From contig CALKIZ010000012.1 in the NCBI GenBank assembly GCA_937995735.1, positions 1-51,403 on the forward strand: a DNA stretch of 51,403 bases, given 5' to 3'. The notes beneath the pieces are model-generated. The model saw nothing but the letters and a program-made list of their open reading frames with translations, was not told the origin of the DNA and made no database searches. A program made the translations under genes and the position numbers. Positions 17,525 to 27,952 of the stretch are shown here, piece by piece. Origin of the DNA: an uncultured Neomegalonema sp. GTDB lineage: Bacteria; Pseudomonadota; Alphaproteobacteria; Rhodobacterales; Rhodobacteraceae. How positions within the stretch are numbered: the stretch's first letter is position 1; every line of letters starts with the position of its first letter.

Positions 17525-18040
17525 ATGAGACTAACCAAAGCGGCAGCGACCGTACTTGGACTTTCGATTATTGCCAGCCCGGTTTTTGCAGAAGATCTTG
17601 GCATCCTCTCGCCAGGCACGATTGGCTCAACAATCGTTGGTTCTTCTGATGTTGTCCTCCAAATTCCACAAATCGGGGAACGGGCGCAAACGGTCGAAGC
17701 AATTGACGTTACCGGCGTTCAGCTCGTTGAGGCGCATCCAGGTTCGGGCCAAATCATTGATATTACAGGGGCTGATGGCTCCCTTCGTTCCTGCTATGCT
17801 AATGGCGGGATTGCACAACAGGGGCAAGACCTCGCGTATCGCTGCGAAGTTGATACGTCCGGCGGTCAAGGCCCGCTTTCGCAACAAGCTGCGTCTTCCG
17901 CTTATGTCAGCCCTTCATCCGCTGACACCGGCTATAACGGCGTGAACAGCGTTGAAGACCCTGCCCTTGTAGACTGTGTGTCGCGCGGTGGATCGCTGAT
18001 CCAACTGTCAAATAATGGACAATTCGCCTGCGCGATGTAA
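17525..18040 (+). CDS. Exported protein with two C-x3-GG-x(11-12)-C motifs
   Basis: The 171-residue product has a Sec signal (MRLTKAAATVLGLSIIASPVFA, cleavage before EDL). AGGAG at 17511-17515 lies 9 nt before the ATG; a GTG one codon upstream is an alternative start. The middle part (LSPGTIGSTIVGSSDVVLQIPQ) has no recognised domain. Two motif copies follow: C-YAN-GG-(11)-C around the middle and C-VSR-GG-(12)-C at the very C-terminus, which ends CAM. The single motif of the upstream protein is of the same type, so the pair probably share ancestry. A strong terminator ends the unit. Confidence 0.75.
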   Translation: MRLTKAAATVLGLSIIASPVFAEDLGILSPGTIGSTIVGSSDVVLQIPQIGERAQTVEAIDVTGVQLVEAHPGSGQIIDITGADGSLRSCYANGGIAQQGQDLAYRCEVDTSGGQGPLSQQAASSAYVSPSSADTGYNGVNSVEDPALVDCVSRGGSLIQLSNNGQFACAM

Positions 18041-18072
18041 TCTTCTGCGCGTCGAGTGTTTAGAAATGTGAT

Positions 18073-18106
18073 ACGGCTCTCCAAAATCCCTGGAGAGCCG
18101 TTTTTT
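18073..18106 (+). terminator. Strong intrinsic terminator
   Basis: A perfect 10-bp stem (ACGGCTCTCC with GGAGAGCCGT), a 9-nt loop and a T6 run, 33 nt after the stop codon of the exported protein gene. Confidence 0.92.
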
Positions 18107-18198
18107 ATGCGTTTCACTGCTTTCATAAAGTGCATGAGACTGCCTGAATGATCACCGAGCATCATTGGCGAGCAGGCAGACCGACCGCAGTCGCAGGC

Positions 18199-18765
18199 AT
18201 GACAATCGGATTGCTTGGCGGTTCATTTGACCCACCACACGGGGGTCATTTGCATATCTCAGAAATTGCACTGCAACGACTTGGCTTGAACCGAGTTTGG
18301 TGGCTGGTATCGCCGGGGAACCCTCTAAAGCAGCAAGGCCCAGCGCAGATAGAACGCCGTCTAACCGCATGTCATAATGTGATCGACGGGCGGACTAAAA
18401 TCCAGCCAATTGATTTTGAAAGACGCATAGGCACGCGATATACAGTCGACACGTTGCGTGCCCTAAAACGCCTTTACCCCGGAGTCAGATTTGTATGGTT
18501 AATGGGTGCGGATAATTTGGCAGAGATTCACCGGTGGAGACAATGGGGCGAGATTTTCGAGACAGTTCCGATTGCTGTATTCGCGCGGCCCGGTCATCAG
18601 GTAAAAGCGGGCCTTTCAATCGCCGCCACGCGATTTGCCTCAGCTCGGCTGGACGCAAAACGCGCCAAAGCTCTCGCATGGCGCAAGACACCCTGTTGGA
18701 GCTTGCTATCACATCCGATGCAGGCGCAATCCTCGACGGCAGTCCGCGCACGCGGCGAATGGTGA
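18199..18765 (+). CDS. nadD: Nicotinate-nucleotide adenylyltransferase
   Basis: NadD converts nicotinate mononucleotide and ATP to deamido-NAD in NAD synthesis. The nucleotidyltransferase signature GGSFDPPHGGH follows the start directly (IGLLGGSF), and the C-terminal SSTAVR is the ISTxxR-type motif. WWLVSPGNPLK and VWLMGADNL are further conserved segments. I chose ATG 18199 (188 residues); an upstream in-frame start at 18148 would add 17 unconserved residues, though N-terminal extensions exist in relatives. The dacB2 start lies 4 nt after its stop. Confidence 0.93.
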   Translation: MTIGLLGGSFDPPHGGHLHISEIALQRLGLNRVWWLVSPGNPLKQQGPAQIERRLTACHNVIDGRTKIQPIDFERRIGTRYTVDTLRALKRLYPGVRFVWLMGADNLAEIHRWRQWGEIFETVPIAVFARPGHQVKAGLSIAATRFASARLDAKRAKALAWRKTPCWSLLSHPMQAQSSTAVRARGEW

Positions 18766-18769
18766 CAAT

Positions 18770-20254
18770 ATGACGACACGCAGGGATTTATTAGCTGGCT
18801 TAGGCGCGTTGGCGCTCGCACCAAACACGGCACATGCACAATCGATTCAACATCTTGCGCGCGGGACTTCCGCTGTCATCGCGGAGTCTGCCCCAATTGG
18901 CCGCTTCGGGTTCATCCTTGTCGATGTTGAAGACGGTAAAGTCATCGAGGAAGTAAATGCAGACGGTTTATTCATTCCCGCCTCGCTTGCAAAAATCCCC
19001 ACCTGCTTTACGGCAATGCGCGTTCATGGCCCCCGCTCCAGCTTTGCGACGCAGTTAAAAGCCGAAGGGCGTATCGAAAACGGCGTGCTCAATGGCGACC
19101 TGCATTTAATAGGCGGCGGCGACCCGAGTTTAGACACGAGTGGCCTCGTTGACCTCGCCGGGCAACTGTGGAACGCAGGTATTCAGCATGTGACCGGCAG
19201 CTTCAAATATTACTCGACAGCATTGCCACAAGCGCGCTGGCTCGACAAACAACAGCCTTGGCAAGCGCCTTACAACCCCAGCATGGGCGGCTTGAATCTC
19301 AATTATAACAGAGTTCAATTCCGATGGGCGCGGGAGGACGGCAACCTGTATGTCCGTGGAGCCGCAGTTTCAGACGGTAAAGTTATGCCAACGCCAAGCG
19401 TACAGTTCCGTGTGACGCGAGGCGGAGACGAGCTTAATCACGATACCATCAATGGCGTAGAGACATGGACCTTAAAAGAGTCTCTGCTGCGAGGCAGGGG
19501 CAATCGGTGGCTGCCGGTCCGCCAACCGGGTGCATATACTGCCGGTGTCTTTCAGCAAGTTTGCGCCGAAATGGGCATCACGATTCCTCCCGCTCAGGAA
19601 TCCGGCGAAACCCCGAAAGGCCGCGTTATCGCAAAACATAACAGCGCCTCCATCTATGAGATGCTGCGCGGGATGATGCAATATTCGAATAACCTCACAG
19701 CGGAAGCCTTAGGCGCTTCTGCCGGGCTGATTGATGGCAAACGACCACGCAGCATCAGACATGCGGCGGCTTTGACCTCGCAACGCACTGTCAAAGATGT
19801 CGGCAGTGTCGGAGGCAATGGCTGGAACGGTTTTGCTTTGGCCAACCATTCAGGGCTTTCGGTTCTCTCCCGCGCAACTCCGAGACAAATTGCTTACGTT
19901 CTTCGCACAGGGCAAAAAAAGTGGGGCGATCCTTATCGGGCGCTGTTCAACAATCAAACCATGACATCCGAACGCCTTGGCTTGCCGTTTGGCGTGCCGA
20001 CACCGGATCACTCGATCTATGGCAAAACAGGGTCAATGCATTTCGTTCGGGGTCTTGCAGGGTTTTTGACGGTCAAAAACCGCCCGATGGTTTACGCATT
20101 CATCGCAAATGAAGATGACAGTCGCGACATTCTCAACAAACAATTCACGCCTTATAGTGATCCAACACCTACTGCGGCGGCCAACTGGTCGCGGCGGACG
20201 AGAGATTTTCAGCAGGCTATGTTGCGAGAATGGGTGCTGCGCTATTCTGCCTAA
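18770..20254 (+). CDS. dacB: D-alanyl-D-alanine carboxypeptidase/endopeptidase (PBP4 type) with Tat signal
   Basis: A 494-residue S13 peptidase paralogous to the gene at 9737. The N-terminus MTTRRDLLAGLGALALA has the twin-arginine pattern followed by a weakly hydrophobic h-region, so export by Tat is likely; cleavage is probably after AHA. All three catalytic motifs are intact: SLAK (72-75, nucleophile S72), SNN (306-308) and KTG (419-421). The start at 18770 is preferred because it gives the Tat signal and lies 4 nt after the nadD stop; the open frame extends further upstream inside nadD. The gene is likely co-transcribed with nadD. It converges on the FG-GAP gene. Confidence 0.92.
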   Translation: MTTRRDLLAGLGALALAPNTAHAQSIQHLARGTSAVIAESAPIGRFGFILVDVEDGKVIEEVNADGLFIPASLAKIPTCFTAMRVHGPRSSFATQLKAEGRIENGVLNGDLHLIGGGDPSLDTSGLVDLAGQLWNAGIQHVTGSFKYYSTALPQARWLDKQQPWQAPYNPSMGGLNLNYNRVQFRWAREDGNLYVRGAAVSDGKVMPTPSVQFRVTRGGDELNHDTINGVETWTLKESLLRGRGNRWLPVRQPGAYTAGVFQQVCAEMGITIPPAQESGETPKGRVIAKHNSASIYEMLRGMMQYSNNLTAEALGASAGLIDGKRPRSIRHAAALTSQRTVKDVGSVGGNGWNGFALANHSGLSVLSRATPRQIAYVLRTGQKKWGDPYRALFNNQTMTSERLGLPFGVPTPDHSIYGKTGSMHFVRGLAGFLTVKNRPMVYAFIANEDDSRDILNKQFTPYSDPTPTAAANWSRRTRDFQQAMLREWVLRYSA

Positions 20255-20263
20255 ACATCGGCA

Positions 20264-21333
<1,070 letters not shown>

Positions 21334-21385
21334 TCATGTGGAGGCGACAGAGGCGAAGGTCAAGCATTTTGCGCCTAAAACTGCG

Positions 21386-22633
21386 TTACTCCGCAGGCAC
21401 AACACCGCGAGGAACCATAATAGTCTCCGCTCCCGGTTGCGGATGACGCGGCACTAAACGCGCTAAAACCAGCGAAACCCCTGCCATTGCCGCCCCCAGC
21501 CAGAAAACCGCCGCTGGATGGGCGAGGTAGAGATACCCGAGCATCGCGGGCAAAAATACCGCAGCAATATGGTTAATGGTAAAGGCCACAGCCGCCGTCG
21601 GCGCGTGATCTTCGTCATCCGCGATCTTCTGGAAATAAGTCTTCTGCGCAAAAGCCGCCGCAAAAAAGATGTGATCCGCCACATAAAGCACGGCGGCAAC
21701 CAGCGGATCGGTGACAAAATAATAAATCAGAGCATAGCCCGAAAACACGCCAATAAGTCCGACATATTCGAACGTCATCGCGGCGCGCTCACCGTATTGC
21801 TGGATCATTCGCCCAGCAATCGGTGCGCAAATCATCGTCGCGACGTGATTGACCAATAACAGCGTTGCCGTCTCATGTACCGCATAACCAAACTTTTCGA
21901 CCAGCATAAACGCGGCAAACACCATGAAGATTTGTCGCCGCGCGCCGCCCATGAACACCAGCGCATAATAGAGCCAATAACGGCGTTTCAACACGATCCC
22001 TTTGCGTTGCACCGTTGGCCCTTCAAATCGCGGAAAGGCAAAGATCATAATGAGGACCAACACAATCGAGAGCAGGCCCGCCGTCAGATAAGGCCAGCGA
22101 TAATCAAGATTTTGGCCTTCCCCGTCGCTCGCGACAAAACCCCACCAAATCAACGCGCTAAAAACGATAAAGCCGACCATCGCCCCGACACCGCGCAAAA
22201 TCCCAAGCATCTGCGGTGCGCGCTCCTTGGATAACCATTGCAGTTGAAGCGATTGGTTTATTGCCTCAAAGTAATGAAATCCGAGCGAGCTGATCGTCGT
22301 TGCGACCGCTAATCCCCAAAATGTTGGCAAAAACCCTGTCATTGCCGCGCCAGCGGCAAGCGCAAGCAATGCGCAATAAGCCAAAGTCTGCTCACGCAAG
22401 AACAACAGGACGTAGATAACCCCAAAAGACAAAAAGCCCGGTATCTCGCGGATTGTCTGCATCCAGCCCATATCCGAGCCATCAAATTTCGCCACTTCAA
22501 CCGCGAAATTATTCAGGAGAGCCATCCAAATATCGAACGTCAACGCGAGCGCTACAGTCATAAGAATGAGCAACGCTTCCGGTCTTTGCCAGCGCGGTAA
22601 ATGCTCAGTTTCGGAAACTTTTATGGGGGTCAT
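21386..22633 (-). CDS. MFS transporter
   Basis: A 415-residue MFS permease with about 12 hydrophobic segments. The N-terminal half carries FDIWMALLNNFAVEVAKFDGSDMGWMQTIREIP and the second half PIAGRMIQQYGERAAM, which resembles the loop signature between TM8 and TM9. The family subgroup and substrate are unknown. I chose the ATG at 22633 because AAGGAG lies 9 nt upstream; the longer frame to 22684 would add 17 residues. It lies after the rpsD terminator. Confidence 0.82.
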   Translation of the reverse strand: MTPIKVSETEHLPRWQRPEALLILMTVALALTFDIWMALLNNFAVEVAKFDGSDMGWMQTIREIPGFLSFGVIYVLLFLREQTLAYCALLALAAGAAMTGFLPTFWGLAVATTISSLGFHYFEAINQSLQLQWLSKERAPQMLGILRGVGAMVGFIVFSALIWWGFVASDGEGQNLDYRWPYLTAGLLSIVLVLIMIFAFPRFEGPTVQRKGIVLKRRYWLYYALVFMGGARRQIFMVFAAFMLVEKFGYAVHETATLLLVNHVATMICAPIAGRMIQQYGERAAMTFEYVGLIGVFSGYALIYYFVTDPLVAAVLYVADHIFFAAAFAQKTYFQKIADDEDHAPTAAVAFTINHIAAVFLPAMLGYLYLAHPAAVFWLGAAMAGVSLVLARLVPRHPQPGAETIMVPRGVVPAE

Positions 22634-22720
22634 ACCGACGCACTCCTTAGGCATCGACCCTATCCCGAAGTCTTGGGCTGGCAAACTACATTATTCCGCC
22701 GCTCCCTTCGCCCAACCAAT

Positions 22721-22752
22721 AAAAAAGGCCACCCGGAAGGGCAGCCTTTTAA
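22721..22752 (-). terminator. Intrinsic terminator after rpsD
   Basis: On the minus strand AAAAGGC-TG-CCC pairs with GGG-TG-GCCTTTT (two G-U wobbles) around a TTCC loop, followed by a T run. It lies about 23 nt after the rpsD stop. Confidence 0.85.
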
Positions 22753-22775
22753 AAGCACGATATTGCGAAGAAAGA

Positions 22776-23396
22776 TTAGTTCTTCGCGTAAAATTCGACG
22801 ACGAGGTTTGGTTCCATTTGCACAGCGTAAGGCACATCGCTGAGGCCCGGTGTGCGAATGAAGGTCGCAGTCATCTTGTTGTGGTCAACGTCAATATATT
22901 CCGGCGTGTCACGCTCAGGTGATTGAACTGCTTCCAGAACGAGCGGCATGTCTTTAGCTTTCGAACCAAGCTCAATCACATCGCCCTCTTTCACGACGTA
23001 GGAAGGGATGTTGACCTTTTTGCCGTTCACTTTGACGTGGCCGTGGTTCACAACCTGACGCGCGGAAAAGATGGTCGGCGTGAATTTGCAGCGGTAAACA
23101 ACCGCATCCAAACGGCGCTCCAACAGGCCGATCAGCGTCTCGCCTGTATCACCGCGAAGACGAACAGCTTCAGCATAGATGCGGCGGAATTGTTTCTCGG
23201 TCAGATCACCGTAGTGACCTTTGAGTTTTTGCTTTGCACGGAGCTGAAGTCCGAAATCGGACATTTTACCCTTGCGGCGCTGTCCGTGCTGGCCTGGGCC
23301 ATATTCGCGGCGGTTTACCGGGGATTTTGGACGACCCCAGATGTTTTCACCCATGCGGCGGTCGAGTTTATATTTCGACGTTGTACGTTTTGTCAT
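22776..23396 (-). CDS. rpsD: 30S ribosomal protein S4
   Basis: A 206-residue S4, which nucleates 30S assembly on 16S rRNA. The N-terminal [19 protein letters not shown] and the S4 RNA-binding domain ([33 protein letters not shown]) are clear. I chose ATG 23396, with GAGG upstream; the frame continues a further 12 residues to 23432. As in many alphaproteobacteria it is monocistronic, not part of the alpha operon. The 235-bp region upstream (23397-23630) contains a short GCGC/GCGC hairpin before the start, where autoregulation by S4 could act; this is not shown. Confidence 0.96.
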   Translation of the reverse strand: MTKRTTSKYKLDRRMGENIWGRPKSPVNRREYGPGQHGQRRKGKMSDFGLQLRAKQKLKGHYGDLTEKQFRRIYAEAVRLRGDTGETLIGLLERRLDAVVYRCKFTPTIFSARQVVNHGHVKVNGKKVNIPSYVVKEGDVIELGSKAKDMPLVLEAVQSPERDTPEYIDVDHNKMTATFIRTPGLSDVPYAVQMEPNLVVEFYAKN

Positions 23397-23510
23397 CAAA
23401 GCCTCAATATGCGCAAAAGCGCGTAGTCTCAAAAAGTTACCGCGCCTTCCTTCTCCGGTTTCCCGACGACAGGCATCCTCTTACGAGGGCCACAGGCACG
23501 AACGAAAGCA

Positions 23511-23528
23511 CCGCCCGAAATTGGGCGG
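23511..23528. repeat. Short GC hairpin between rpsD and the SDR gene
   Basis: CCGCCC and GGGCGG form a 6-bp perfect stem around GAAATT. No T-run follows. Its role is unknown. Confidence 0.4.
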
Positions 23529-23630
23529 CGCGAGCGCACCGTATACAGATGTCAGGTTCCGGCGTCAAATGGGCTTTCTTGCGAAGGCGCAAGCGGTTAA
23601 GAACGGCGCAGATCGCACGAGGAGAGACCC

Positions 23631-24602
23631 ATGCCCATCGTCACCGTTTTCGGAGGCTCCGGCTTTATTGGCCGCTATGTCGCTAAAAAGCTTGCGAAAC
23701 AAGGATGGCGTGTCCGCTGTGCAGTGCGTCGCCCCAACGAAGCGCTTTTCCTGCGGCCTTATGGCGATGTCGGGCAAGTCGAGCCGATTCAGGCCAATGT
23801 GCGCGATGAAGCCTCAACTTTGCGGGCCATTCGCGGCGCAGATGCGGTCATAAATCTGGTAGCGATTCTCTTTCCAACCGGAAAACAGACCTTCGATGCG
23901 GTCCAATTTGAAGGAGCCGAGCGCATTGCGCGGCTTTGCGCAGCAGAAGGCATTAACAATCTCGTCCATATCTCAGCCATCGGTGCGGATGCGGACAGCG
24001 AAATTCCTTATGCCGAAACCAAAGGCAAAGCCGAACAAGCCGTTCTAAAGCATGTTCCAACCGCAACAATCCTGCGCCCTTCGGTCGTCTTCGGCCAAGA
24101 AGACGAGTTCTTCAACCGTTTTGCAGGCATGGCGCGCCTCTCGCCGGTCATGCCTCTGATTGGCGGCGATTCCAAGTTTCAGCCTGTCTATGTCGGCGAT
24201 GTTGCCGAAGCCACTGTTCGGGCTTTGACGGATGCGTCTGCAAAGGGCCAAACGTTCGAGCTTGGCGGACCCGAAGTGGTGACGATGCGCGAAGTCTATG
24301 AAATCGTTTACGACGAAACCCGCCGCAAGCGCCTCTCCCTGCCCGTTCCCTGGTGGATGGCGAAAGTTCAGGCATGGGTCGCCGAAATTCCAAACCGTCT
24401 TTTCGGTCTTGCCCCCCTCGTCACACGTGATCAGGTAGAGATGCTCAAACTGGATAATGTGGTTGCAGAAGACGCAAAGAAACTGACCGATCTCGGCATA
24501 ACACCGACAACAATGGACTCAATCCTGCCATCCTACCTTTATCGCTATCGCCCTTACGGGCAATACGCACGGATGAAGCCAAGTATTGATCAGGAAAGTT
24601 GA
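23631..24602 (+). CDS. NDUFA9-like SDR (atypical a5, complex I-associated type)
   Basis: A 323-residue NAD(P)-binding protein of the atypical short-chain dehydrogenase group that includes the NDUFA9/39-kDa subunit of complex I. The nucleotide-binding loop is GGSGFIG at 8-14; NLVHISAIGAD, ILRPSVVFG and YVGDVAEA are family positions. The C-terminal part (PWWMAKVQAWVAEI..) fits membrane association. Alphaproteobacteria carry such a subunit with ubiquinone reductase; nothing here fixes the role. GAGGAG lies 6-10 nt before the ATG. The stop overlaps the 3' end of the convergent ATP-grasp gene. Confidence 0.85.
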   Translation: MPIVTVFGGSGFIGRYVAKKLAKQGWRVRCAVRRPNEALFLRPYGDVGQVEPIQANVRDEASTLRAIRGADAVINLVAILFPTGKQTFDAVQFEGAERIARLCAAEGINNLVHISAIGADADSEIPYAETKGKAEQAVLKHVPTATILRPSVVFGQEDEFFNRFAGMARLSPVMPLIGGDSKFQPVYVGDVAEATVRALTDASAKGQTFELGGPEVVTMREVYEIVYDETRRKRLSLPVPWWMAKVQAWVAEIPNRLFGLAPLVTRDQVEMLKLDNVVAEDAKKLTDLGITPTTMDSILPSYLYRYRPYGQYARMKPSIDQES

Positions 24603-25399
24603 TACATGCCGCTGTGAAACTTGCCTACTCCATCAATGGCAGAAGCCAGTTTGACAAGATCAGCCGCATAAAACCCAGCAGCGTTGAGACAGTTCGTCTC
24701 GAGTAACTTCAATCCTGTGGCAGTCCGGCACACATCAATCACATAGGCTTGTGAATAATCCGGATTGAGATCAACCATGTGCTGAGAAAATTCTAAAGCA
24801 TCGTCATCAATTTCGTGGCGATAAACGACGCGCGACCCTTCTTTATAAAGTGAGTAAGTCACGATCCGGCCATCAACTGCCCATAACCGCCATTCCTTTT
24901 CGATCCGCACCGGCTCGGTCAACATCAACTGCGTATTATGACGTAAAGACCCGATTGGAATATCTTCCAGATCGAGACTCAGAACATTCTTAGCCGTTGC
25001 GATGATCTCACCCGACGATTTCACCCGCCCCGCTTCCTCTTTCGAGTCCGCGACCGGACGCACAAACCAAAGTTTGTCATCCTCCGGCAATTTTTCCGGG
25101 ACTTCTTGGACCGTAAGAAAAAGCGCATCCACTCCATTAAGCAAATACGGATGCCAAACATCTTCCTCAACGAAAGGAGAGATTTTGAAGACACCGGGCC
25201 AATAGCTTTTATTTTCGGCATATCGCCACAGCGAGTATGAACCAAACATAACCACATTATTCGGATCGGGAACTGTCGGTTCGGGGATCAGCTCACCAAC
25301 AAACGGGACAACCTTATGCCAAGTGTAGGGCAGCTCCAAACGATCCAACGCTTCGGCCAGTTTTTGAGTATCCTCAAATTCTTGCAACAGCCATTGCAT
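24590..25399 (-). CDS. ATP-grasp domain protein (R2K_3/DUF4343-like)
   Basis: The 269-residue product has the layout of a compact ATP-grasp ligase of the DUF4343/R2K_3 type: MFGSYSLWRYAENKSYWPG early, KLWFVRPVADSKEEAG as the lysine-containing ATP-binding strand, EKEWRLWAVDGRIVTYSLY in the centre, and YVIDVCRTATGLKLLETNCLN at the end, where Asp, Glu and Asn would bind metal. Such enzymes form amide or related bonds and often act in peptide or small-molecule tailoring; the substrate is unknown. I chose ATG 25399, with GAGG upstream. It is 105 bp downstream of the second FAD/GcvT gene on the same strand. Confidence 0.8.
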   Translation of the reverse strand: MQWLLQEFEDTQKLAEALDRLELPYTWHKVVPFVGELIPEPTVPDPNNVVMFGSYSLWRYAENKSYWPGVFKISPFVEEDVWHPYLLNGVDALFLTVQEVPEKLPEDDKLWFVRPVADSKEEAGRVKSSGEIIATAKNVLSLDLEDIPIGSLRHNTQLMLTEPVRIEKEWRLWAVDGRIVTYSLYKEGSRVVYRHEIDDDALEFSQHMVDLNPDYSQAYVIDVCRTATGLKLLETNCLNAAGFYAADLVKLASAIDGVGKFHSGMYQLS

Positions 25400-25504
25400 G
25401 TCGACCACCTCTACGATCACTCGCCAGATTTGTAACCGAAGCAATCACGCCAAGATAGTCTTATGCAGAGGGTCAAAATACCAACCTAATGCGGAGCGAG
25501 CGCG

Positions 25505-27952
25505 CTAAACCTTCACGCGCTCAGATTTCGCATCGTAGAGCGGCTTGAGACTCGCGATGGCATCAACGCGCTGGCCTGCCACTTCAATCGCGTAGTCTGA
25601 CCCAAGCATATCCGCCGCTTTCTCTCCATCCTCAGTGCAAGGCACATAGCCAAGACCGATGGCCGCACCGAGATGATGGCCATAATTTCCGCTACTCAGG
25701 AAGCCAACAATCTTCCCGTCCCGCAAGATTGGTTCGTTATGATAAAGAAGCGGCTCAGGCTCTTTAAGCTGGAACTGAACCAAACGACGCGACAACCCGG
25801 CTTGCTTTTTCCGCAGCACAGCATCGCGCCCGAAAAAATCACCGAATTTCGACGGCTGTTTATCCACCTTCACAGCAAAGCCCAAACCGGCCTCACTGAC
25901 ATGATCCTCATCCGTTATGTCATGCCCATAGTGACGGAAGCCTTTTTCGATACGGCAGGAGTCGAGGACATGCAGACCCGCATGTTTGATCGCCCGGCCT
26001 GACATCAGCCGCTCATAGACATAAGCCGCCATATCCGCACTGACATAAAGCTCCCAGCCAAGCTCACCGACATAGGTGACGCGGTGAGCACGGATTTTCG
26101 CCATGCCAAATTCAATTTCCTGCATCGTACCGAACGGAAACGCCTCATTCGACAGATCGGCGGTGGTGAGGGGTTGCAGCACCTCGCGCGCATTCGGTCC
26201 CATGACGACCAGCACAGTCTCCATCGCCGTAATGTCGATGGCAGCACAGCGCGCTTCCTCCGGCATCGTGCGCTTGAGCCAAGCAAGATCACGTTGCGGT
26301 GTCGCCGCTGGTGTCACCACCAAATAGCTGTCTTCCGCAAGTCGCGTCACAGTGACATCCGCCTCAATCCCGCCGCGCTCGTTCAGCCATTGCGTATAGA
26401 CGATCTTCCCCGGCTCAACGGCAACATCACCGCCGCAAACCCGTTGCAGCACATCCTGCGCATCCGGTCCTTCCACGCGCAATTTGCCGAAGCTCGACAT
26501 ATCGAAAAGGCCAACATCTTCGCGCACGGCCTTATGCTCAGCAGCCGCGTTACCGAACCAGTTTTGACGACCCCATGAATATTCGTATTTACGTTCTTGG
26601 CCCTCATTCGCAAACCAGTTCGCGCGCTCCCATCCGGTGACTTCACCGAAGACTGCGCCAGCCGCTTCCATCTGGGAATGCAGCGGCGACCGGCGTAAAC
26701 CGCGCGCCGTATCGTATTGGCGATAAGGGAAGTGATCTGCATAAAGCAGGCCCAGCGCCTCGGTCGCACGCTCGACGAGATAAGTCTTCGTTCCTTGGAA
26801 CGGCTGCATCCGGCGGATGTCTACATCCCAAAGATCGAACGGAGCCGCGCCGTCCTCCATCCATTGCGCCAGCGCCATGCCTGCACCGCCAGCAGATTGA
26901 ATACCGACCGAGTTAAATCCGGCGGCAACAAAGAAATTTTGCAGTTCCGGCGCTTCGCCAAGCAGATAACGATCATCGGGCGTAAAGCTCTCTGGACCAT
27001 TGAAGAACGTGTGAATCCCCGCCTCACCCAACATCGGCATCCGGTTTACGGCTTGCTCTAAGATCGGCTCGAAATGGTCGAAATCTTCCGGCAGTTGGTC
27101 AAAGCAGAAATCTTCTGAAATGCCATCCATACCCCAAGGCTTTGCATTGGCTTCAAACGCACCAAGCAACATTTTTCCGGCATCTTCTTTATAATAAGCG
27201 CATTCATCAGGGACGCGCAAAACAGGAAGTTGCGTCAGACCTTCAATCGCTTCGGTCACAATGTAGAAATGCTCACAAGCTTGCAGCGGCACATTGACAC
27301 CAGCCTTCTTGCCAACTTCGTGCCCCCACATACCCGCACAGTTCACAACGGTATCGGCCTCGATATTGCCTTGCGCGGTTTCAACGCCCGTGACACGGCC
27401 ATCGGCCTTTGTAATGCCGGTGACTTTTACGCCCTCAATGACTTTCGCCCCGCGATTGCGAGCGCCTTTCGCAAGCGCCAATGCAATATTGGCGGGATCG
27501 CCCTGCCCGTCGAGAGGTAGATAGACACCGCCCGTCATGCCCTCAAGATTGAGATGCTCATATCTTTGGCCGATTTCTTCAACAGAGATTTCCTCGACCT
27601 CAACACCGAAAGCACGGGCCATAGATGCTTGACGGCGCAATTCTTCAAGGCGCTCACCCGTCAACGCCGCTGTGATCGACCCAACACGCTTAAAGCCTGT
27701 AGCAACGCCGGTTTCTTCTTCCAGCGTGCCATAAAGTTCCTGAGAATATTTTGCGAGGCGGGTCATATTCTGCGTGGCGCGAAGCTGCGCAATCAAACCC
27801 GCCGCGTGCCATGTCGTTCCGCACGTCAGTTGCTTGCGTTCCAACAACACAACATCTTTCCAACCCAGCTTGGTCAGGTGATAGGCAACAGAACAACCGA
27901 TAACACCGCCACCAATGATTACGGCACGGGCTTTTGAAGGAATCTCTGTCAT
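25505..27952 (-). CDS. FAD-dependent oxidoreductase/GcvT fusion, dimethylglycine or sarcosine dehydrogenase type
   Basis: An 815-residue protein with an N-terminal DAO-type FAD domain (IIGGGVIG at 12-19) and a C-terminal aminomethyltransferase (GcvT) domain (KLRVEGPDAQDVLQ, VVMGPNAREVL, YVGELGWELYV). TTWHAAG with H49 matches the site where FAD is covalently bound in dimethylglycine dehydrogenase. Known family members demethylate N-methylated amines and pass the carbon to tetrahydrofolate. It differs clearly from the second fusion in the same operon, so the two probably take successive or different substrates. ATGA overlap with the upstream methyltransferase. Confidence 0.88.
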   Translation of the reverse strand: MTEIPSKARAVIIGGGVIGCSVAYHLTKLGWKDVVLLERKQLTCGTTWHAAGLIAQLRATQNMTRLAKYSQELYGTLEEETGVATGFKRVGSITAALTGERLEELRRQASMARAFGVEVEEISVEEIGQRYEHLNLEGMTGGVYLPLDGQGDPANIALALAKGARNRGAKVIEGVKVTGITKADGRVTGVETAQGNIEADTVVNCAGMWGHEVGKKAGVNVPLQACEHFYIVTEAIEGLTQLPVLRVPDECAYYKEDAGKMLLGAFEANAKPWGMDGISEDFCFDQLPEDFDHFEPILEQAVNRMPMLGEAGIHTFFNGPESFTPDDRYLLGEAPELQNFFVAAGFNSVGIQSAGGAGMALAQWMEDGAAPFDLWDVDIRRMQPFQGTKTYLVERATEALGLLYADHFPYRQYDTARGLRRSPLHSQMEAAGAVFGEVTGWERANWFANEGQERKYEYSWGRQNWFGNAAAEHKAVREDVGLFDMSSFGKLRVEGPDAQDVLQRVCGGDVAVEPGKIVYTQWLNERGGIEADVTVTRLAEDSYLVVTPAATPQRDLAWLKRTMPEEARCAAIDITAMETVLVVMGPNAREVLQPLTTADLSNEAFPFGTMQEIEFGMAKIRAHRVTYVGELGWELYVSADMAAYVYERLMSGRAIKHAGLHVLDSCRIEKGFRHYGHDITDEDHVSEAGLGFAVKVDKQPSKFGDFFGRDAVLRKKQAGLSRRLVQFQLKEPEPLLYHNEPILRDGKIVGFLSSGNYGHHLGAAIGLGYVPCTEDGEKAADMLGSDYAIEVAGQRVDAIASLKPLYDAKSERVKV

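Noticed and set aside
23272-23853. Plus-strand open frame upstream of and into the NDUFA9-like gene
   Set aside because: It overlaps rpsD and the SDR in other frames and has no recognisable content.
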